Assembly (NCBI GenBank): GCA_041482015.1
Contig: JBGPCZ010000163.1
Location: forward strand, 1 to 13,716
Direction: 5' to 3'
Length of the DNA: 13,716 bases
From: JACQFK01 sp041482015
Lineage (GTDB): Bacteria; Planctomycetota; MHYJ01; JACPRB01
The translations under genes and the position numbers were made by a program. Of the stretch, positions 9,266 through 13,716 are shown in pieces. Position 1 is the stretch's first letter; each line of letters opens with the position of its first letter. The notes beneath the pieces are model-generated. The model was not told where the DNA came from and did no database searches. It saw nothing but the letters and a program-made list of their open reading frames with translations.

Positions 9266-10688
9266 ATTCGCGGACGATATCGATCCCGTACTCCGCCGTC
9301 TTCCGGTACAGCGTCTTCCGATCGATCCCCAGCACCGCCGCCGCCGCCTTCACGTTCCCCTTCGTCTCCTGGAGCACCTGCACGATGTGCCGCCGCTCCA
9401 TCTCCTCGAGCGACAGGCTCGGGCCCGCCTGCGCGTGGCGGACGGGCGCCGGCAGATCCTCGAGCATGATACGAGATTTCGAGTTCAGGATCACGGCCCG
9501 CTCGATCGCGTTCTCGAGCTCCCGGACGTTTCCCGGCCACGCGTAGGTCTGGAGGCGCTCCAGCACCTCGGGCGCGGCATCGGCCACGTTCTTCTTCGCG
9601 AACGCGCTGTACTTGCGGATGAAGTGATCGACCAGCGCCGGGATGTCCTCCGTCCGCTCGCGGAGCGGCGGGAGCGTGATCGAGACCACGTTCAGGCGAT
9701 AGAAGAGGTCGGAGCGGAACTTGTCCTCGCGAATCAGCTTCTGGAGGTCCTGGTTCGTGGAGGCGACGAGCCGGACGTCGGTCCGCACGGTCCGCGTGTC
9801 GCCCAGCCGGCGCGTCTCGGAGTCCTCCAGGACGCGCAGGAGCTTCGCCTGCAGGGTCAGGCTCATGTCGCCCACCTCGTCGAGCAGCAGCGTGCCGCCG
9901 GAGGCGAGCTCGAAGAGGCCGGGCTTGTCCGTCGTGGCCGTGCTGTGGGCCCCCTTGGAGTAGCCGAAGAGCTCGCTCTCGAGAAGGGCCTCGGGGACGG
10001 CCGCGCAGTTGATCGCGAGGAACGCCTTCGCGGCCCGGTCGCTGTGGGAGTGGATGGAGCGGGCGACCAGCTCCTTCCCCGTGCCGCTCTCCCCCTGGAT
10101 GAGGACGGTGCTCTTTCCCACGGCCACGCGCGCGATCGTCTTGTAGATGTCCGCCATCACGCGCGAGTGGCCGATGAGCGAGACGCCGTTCTCCGGCTCC
10201 TCCGCGACCGCCGCGGGGGCGTCGGCGGCCTGCAGCTGCTCGATCGCGCGGCGGAGCGTCAGCCGGACCTCGTCCAGCTTGAAGGGTTTCGAGATGTAGT
10301 CGAAGGCCCCGGCCCGCGTCGCGTCGACCGCCGTGTCGACCGACCCGAAGCCCGTCATCATGATGACCTGCGTCCGCGGGCTGGCCTTGCGGAACGCGCG
10401 GAGCACGTCGAGACCCCCGACCCGTCCCATGCGGATGTCCGTGAGCACGATGTCGAACGGCTCGCGGCGGCAGCGCTCGATCGCCTCCTCGCCGCTGAAG
10501 ACCTCGGTCACCTGGTACCCCCAGCGGCCGAGGACCTCCTTGAGCATCAGGCAGTTCTCGCGGTCGTCCTCGACCAGCAGGATGCGCAGGTCCTTCATCG
10601 TCGTCGCCGCGGCCCGGGGCGCCGGGGATCCCTCCGCGTCATCGCGGCTCGGGTCGATTATAGCCGAAACCGGTGCCGGGGTCGTCAT
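9264..10688 (-). CDS. NtrC-family response regulator (REC-AAA+-Fis) with altered sigma54 loop GAHSTA
   Basis: A 474-aa response regulator (numbering from ATG 10688). The receiver domain (about 34-150) has the acidic pocket VEDD (39-42), phosphoacceptor Asp84 (LTDIRM), Thr112 and Lys134 (KPF). The AAA+ domain has Walker A GESGTGKE (199-206) and Walker B TLLLDEVGD (266-274). The Fis-type HTH is near 432-468. The GAFTGA loop that touches sigma54 reads GAHSTA (246-251), with Phe to His, Thr to Ser and Gly to Thr. This is unusual, and activation of sigma54 RNA polymerase may be changed or lost. The start ATG 10688 overlaps the preceding stop as ATGA, which favours coupled translation. An in-frame ATG at 10598 begins exactly at the receiver domain, and a perfect TATAAT lies between the two, so the shorter form is a real alternative. 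Probable partner: the histidine kinase at 2472-4190. Confidence 0.92.
   Translation of the reverse strand: MTTPAPVSAIIDPSRDDAEGSPAPRAAATTMKDLRILLVEDDRENCLMLKEVLGRWGYQVTEVFSGEEAIERCRREPFDIVLTDIRMGRVGGLDVLRAFRKASPRTQVIMMTGFGSVDTAVDATRAGAFDYISKPFKLDEVRLTLRRAIEQLQAADAPAAVAEEPENGVSLIGHSRVMADIYKTIARVAVGKSTVLIQGESGTGKELVARSIHSHSDRAAKAFLAINCAAVPEALLESELFGYSKGAHSTATTDKPGLFELASGGTLLLDEVGDMSLTLQAKLLRVLEDSETRRLGDTRTVRTDVRLVASTNQDLQKLIREDKFRSDLFYRLNVVSITLPPLRERTEDIPALVDHFIRKYSAFAKKNVADAAPEVLERLQTYAWPGNVRELENAIERAVILNSKSRIMLEDLPAPVRHAQAGPSLSLEEMERRHIVQVLQETKGNVKAAAAVLGIDRKTLYRKTAEYGIDIVRE
10657..10662 (-). promoter_or_regulatory. Perfect TATAAT in the NtrC 5' region, possible internal promoter
   Basis: TATAAT on the minus strand (10662-10657) stands out in GC-rich DNA. 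The best upstream -35 is poor (ATGACG, spacer about 20), and there is no TGn extension. If active, it would give a transcript starting near 10650 and using ATG 10598 for the regulator gene. It also encodes a rare ATA codon if the longer start is used. Confidence 0.3.
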
Positions 10689-13549
10689 TTGCCCCCGACC
10701 TGGGCGAGCTTCTTCTTGAGTTCGAGGAACTTGTCCTTCATGCCGAACTTGCCGGCGTCGAAGTCCGGGTTGTTCCGTTCCAGGTTGTCGAACAGCACCT
10801 TGGCGTCCCGGATGTCGCTCTCCTTGCCGCGCTCGAAGAGGACCGCGATCACCATGTACTTGCACTGCCAGCTGGTCGCCATGGCCGGCGAGACCATGCG
10901 CTGGGCGTTGCCGAAGACCGTCGTGGCGTTGTCGAACTGGAACTTGTTCCCCTTCTTGCCGAGCTCGTAGTACACGTACCCCTCCTCGATGTACACCGAG
11001 AGGAGCTCGGGGTGCGCCGTGAGCACCTGCCCGTCGAGCTGCTGGCGCGCGTCGAGCACCTTGAAGGTCTTGATGAGGGACTCGTAGGCGTCCTTCGCCT
11101 TCTCCCATCCCGGCCCGTCGGTGGCGGTGAAGCTGTAACAGCGTGCGAGCCGCGTCATGAGCGTGATCTGGTCGCGGGCCGAGATCTTCCCCAGCTTCCC
11201 GTCGGCGACGAGCGAGAGCACGTACGCGGCGTCGACGAAGAACTGCCGGTCCGTGATCGTCTTCCCGTTCAGGTCCATGAAGGAGACCGTGTTCTCGTCC
11301 AGGCCGTTCATCTGCTTCGCGATCATGTAGAGCGTCTCGGCCACCGAGACCACGTCCTGCATCGTGATGCGCATGTTGAGCGCGGGGGCCAGCTGGAGCC
11401 ACTTCGCGTAGTACTTGCTGATCTTCCGCAGGTTCTCGTTGATCAGGGCGGGGTCGCCCTTGGACTTCGTCAGCTCCGCCGTCGCCTCGTCGAGCTTGAT
11501 CGCGACCGACTTGCAGGAGCGCGCGGTCGCGGCGGAGTCCTGGAACTTCTCGAACATCATGTCGAGGATCTTCACCGCCTTGTCGACCTGCTTCTGGGCG
11601 AGGTACGCCTGGATCTGGGTGCCCCAGATCTTGGCCATCCGGTCGTCCTCGGGCGGGATGTCTTTCGCGACCTGCTCGAGGAACTTCAGGCTCTCCTCGA
11701 TCTTCCCCACCGCGTCGTGCATGAGGATGTAGGCGAGCTCCTGGTTGGCCACGAGGGCGAGGCTCGCGCGCGATTTCTGGAGGTTCTCCTGGGTCGGCGC
11801 CGTCGACGGGTCGGCCAGCCGCTTGAGGAACTTGCGGAGCGAGTCCTCGGCCTGCTTGAACTCGCCCTTGACCTCCGCCTGGATCGCGGGATCCTTCGCC
11901 GCCTTCTCCCACTTCTTGGCGCCGTCCACGTGGAGGCAGTACCCCGCCGCGACCAGCGCGCTCTCGTACGCTTCCGCGTCCTCCCCCACCTGCATGTAAA
12001 GCTCCGCCGCCTTCTTGAGATCGCCCGCCGCCTCGACCTTGGCCGCCTGGACGAACTTGATGTTGCGCGCGGCGGGATCCTTGGGCCACTTTTGGGCGAG
12101 GATGCCCAGGTACTTGTCCTTCAGCTCGTCTTCACGCTTGTCGCCGGTGATCTTGAACTCCTCGATGTAGCAGCGCACGCACTCGTAGCACGCCTTGGCC
12201 GCGCTCAGATGGTTCGGGAAGAGGGTGAACATGTTCTCGAAGGCGACGACCGCCTCGGGGTACCGCTTCAAGTCCTGGTACGAGACCCCCATCTTGTAGT
12301 AAGCGTCGGCGGCCCACTTCTGCTTCTCCGCGTCGCTCTGGCAGTTCTCGATGCACTTGCGGAGGTTGATGAGCGCGTCGCGGAAATTATCGCGCGAGAG
12401 CGACGCGTCGGCCGCCGACATGAGCTGCTCGGGCGACATCTTCACGCCGCCCCCCAGTTCCGACCAGGTCTTGATCTTCAGCCGGGCGAAGTAGCCCCAG
12501 CGGCCGGCGGGGTCCTGCTTGATGATCTCGTTCGCGAGCGCCGTTGCGCCCGCCGAGTCCTTCAACCGGAAGAGGGCGTCGGCCTTCTCCAGCTTGAGCG
12601 CCGGCCCCGCCCACTCGCGTTCGATCGACCGGTCGTCCTTGAAGACCTGGTCGATGAACGTCTTGGCCTCGGGGTACTTGCTCGCCTTGATGAACATCTG
12701 GGCGAGCGCGATGTACGACCCGTAGATGATCTTGTTGTGGTACTCGTTGGGCTTGATCTTCGCCTCGGCCAGGCGCAGGCGCAGGGAGGCGGTCGCCTTG
12801 AGCCGGCTCTCGGCCTGCTTGAAGTCGGCGAGTTCCGTCAGGCACTTCCCCTCCTCCAGCATCGCCTCGAAGGCGATGGGGCGGTCGCCGTAGTCGAACT
12901 CGAAGTCCACGAAGAGCGCGAGGGCGTCCTGGAGGAGCCTCTTGCGCTGCGCCTCGTCCACGTTGGGTACCTTGGCGTGCTCCACCATCACGCGCGGCAG
13001 CTCGAGGCGCGCGTCCATGAGCGAGTCGAGCACCTGCGGGGTCTGCTTGGCGGCCTTGAGCTCGGTGATCGTCTGCTTGTAGAAGGTCTCCGCGTCCCCA
13101 TACGCCGCGTGGGCCTTCTTCTGGAACTCCGCGTGCTTCTCGGGGACCGACTCCTTCCCCAGCTGGTCGACGTTGAGCCGTCCCTTTCGGGCCGCCACCC
13201 AGCCGACGCTCACGCGGGCCTCGAGGGCGAGCGCGTGCTGGGGGTTCGCTTCCAGGAACTTCTTGAAGTTCGTCACCGCGTCGGTGAGTCCCTGGTCGGC
13301 CTTCCCGAAGTCGTCCTCGCGGTCGGCCTTGTTGAGCAGGATCTCCGCCAGCACGTACGGGACCATCACCTTGTTGGGCCCGCTCCCGGACTTCTGGATC
13401 TGCTCGCAGATTTCTTCCGCGAGGTCGAACCAGCCCTTCTGGGAAAGTGAACGGGCGAGCTCGATGTCGTCGGAGCTCGGCTGCGACTGGGCGCTCGCGG
13501 CGAGCGGGAACAGGAATACCGCAACCACGACCGGCAGGGATTTCATCAT
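10685..13549 (-). CDS. Large secreted tetratricopeptide-repeat protein
   Basis: A 954-aa exported protein. The signal peptide is MMKSLPVVVAVFLFPLAASA, with probable cleavage before Gln21. The mature part is helical with many TPR-like units. The clearest is near residues 417-446, reading KMGVSYQDLKRYPEAV and continuing with AFENMFTLFPNH; another begins at GWFDLAEEICEQI (39-51). Proteins of this kind serve as protein-protein interaction scaffolds; I cannot assign a partner. The start is ATG 13549, with GAGG six bases upstream. The frame opens further at 13705, but that extension reads through a terminator-like hairpin and is Gly/Pro junk. This is the first gene of the block visible here. Its stop overlaps the start of the response regulator gene (ATGA), so the two are translated together. 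Confidence 0.87.
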   Translation of the reverse strand: MMKSLPVVVAVFLFPLAASAQSQPSSDDIELARSLSQKGWFDLAEEICEQIQKSGSGPNKVMVPYVLAEILLNKADREDDFGKADQGLTDAVTNFKKFLEANPQHALALEARVSVGWVAARKGRLNVDQLGKESVPEKHAEFQKKAHAAYGDAETFYKQTITELKAAKQTPQVLDSLMDARLELPRVMVEHAKVPNVDEAQRKRLLQDALALFVDFEFDYGDRPIAFEAMLEEGKCLTELADFKQAESRLKATASLRLRLAEAKIKPNEYHNKIIYGSYIALAQMFIKASKYPEAKTFIDQVFKDDRSIEREWAGPALKLEKADALFRLKDSAGATALANEIIKQDPAGRWGYFARLKIKTWSELGGGVKMSPEQLMSAADASLSRDNFRDALINLRKCIENCQSDAEKQKWAADAYYKMGVSYQDLKRYPEAVVAFENMFTLFPNHLSAAKACYECVRCYIEEFKITGDKREDELKDKYLGILAQKWPKDPAARNIKFVQAAKVEAAGDLKKAAELYMQVGEDAEAYESALVAAGYCLHVDGAKKWEKAAKDPAIQAEVKGEFKQAEDSLRKFLKRLADPSTAPTQENLQKSRASLALVANQELAYILMHDAVGKIEESLKFLEQVAKDIPPEDDRMAKIWGTQIQAYLAQKQVDKAVKILDMMFEKFQDSAATARSCKSVAIKLDEATAELTKSKGDPALINENLRKISKYYAKWLQLAPALNMRITMQDVVSVAETLYMIAKQMNGLDENTVSFMDLNGKTITDRQFFVDAAYVLSLVADGKLGKISARDQITLMTRLARCYSFTATDGPGWEKAKDAYESLIKTFKVLDARQQLDGQVLTAHPELLSVYIEEGYVYYELGKKGNKFQFDNATTVFGNAQRMVSPAMATSWQCKYMVIAVLFERGKESDIRDAKVLFDNLERNNPDFDAGKFGMKDKFLELKKKLAQVGGK

Positions 13550-13623
13550 GATTTGCCTCGCACCTGGCATCCCCTCGCGGCCCGGCTTGCCCCAGCCCCG
13601 GGGCGTCCCAAGCGGCCCCGCGT

Positions 13624-13665
13624 AAAAATGGGCGGTGGGGGGGCCGGGTGGCCCCCCCACCCCCC
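13624..13665 (-). terminator. Intrinsic terminator of a minus-strand gene beyond the right edge
   Basis: On the minus strand a 12-bp perfect stem (GGTGGGGGGGCC at 13661-13650 paired with 13645-13634, loop ACCC) extends by three more pairs past one mismatch. It is followed by A and then TTTTT (13628-13624). A very stable GC stem followed by a T-run is the classic Rho-independent signal. It would end transcription from a gene right of 13716 and separate it from the TPR operon. If the operon promoter lies further right, it would act instead as a leader attenuator. Confidence 0.65.
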
Positions 13666-13672
13666 CCCGCCA

Positions 13673-13692
13673 ACCCCCTTGTTTGCGGGGGT
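13673..13692. repeat. Second small inverted repeat beside the terminator
   Basis: ACCCCC (13673-13678) pairs with GGGGGT (13687-13692) across an 8-nt loop. It lies just outside the larger hairpin. No T-run follows on either strand, so its role is unclear; it may be part of the same RNA structure. Confidence 0.35.
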
Positions 13693-13716
13693 AGGGAGAG
13701 CCCACCTCAGAAAAAC

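Noticed and set aside
7818..10970. Very long plus-strand open frame opposite the FHA and NtrC genes (and similar ones at 4307-7030 and 10673-13450)
   Set aside because: Antisense frames stay open in high-GC DNA. Their translations are rich in Arg, Leu, His and Asp with no recognisable domain, while the minus-strand frames carry clear motifs.
13550..13705. N-terminal extension of the TPR protein from 13705
   Set aside because: It is Gly/Pro-rich, crosses the terminator-like hairpin, and would bury the signal peptide that begins at ATG 13549.

Overview
The window is high-GC bacterial DNA, about two-thirds G+C by eye. It has no tRNA, rRNA, CRISPR array or mobile element that I can recognise. 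Three traits suggest a planctomycete or a similar large-genome soil or groundwater bacterium (Planctomycetota, possibly a myxobacterium-like lineage): an FHA-GAF-sigma54 activator, large secreted TPR proteins, and FHA or proline-rich single-pass membrane proteins. This is an inference from architecture, not a taxonomic identification.

Layout. At the left edge is the start of a minus-strand gene whose N-terminus resembles the GspE/PilB N-terminal (MshEN) domain. A short intergenic region (188-326) separates it from a divergent plus-strand gene for an FHA-GAF-AAA+-Fis sigma54-dependent activator (327-2462). The intergenic region holds back-to-back sigma70-like promoters around a perfect 14-bp inverted repeat. 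Both promoters would start transcription within a few bases of the start codons.

The rest, 2472 to 13549, is one dense block of eight minus-strand genes, probably an operon read from right to left: a 954-aa secreted TPR protein; an NtrC-type response regulator (start overlaps the previous stop as ATGA); an FHA-TM protein; a related TM protein without FHA; a secreted TPR-like protein; a proline-rich TM coiled-coil protein; a zinc-ribbon-TM-CxxCxG protein; and a membrane histidine kinase. Gaps are 8 to 59 nt. The right edge carries a strong GC hairpin followed by T5 on the minus strand, which looks like the terminator of a gene beyond the window.

How the genes may work together. The histidine kinase and the response regulator lie in the same operon and are the obvious two-component pair. 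The five genes between them encode one Sec-exported protein and four single-span membrane proteins. With the first gene of the operon, a second Sec-exported protein, they could form an envelope-spanning assembly with FHA and zinc modules on one side of the membrane and helical/TPR scaffolds on the other. No gene here is a known system that I can name. The most distinctive points are the altered sigma54-contact loop of the response regulator (GAHSTA instead of GAFTGA), the pair of related extracytoplasmic domains in the two neighbouring TM proteins, the FHA domain lacking expected phosphothreonine-binding residues, and the six CxxCxG motifs on a membrane anchor.
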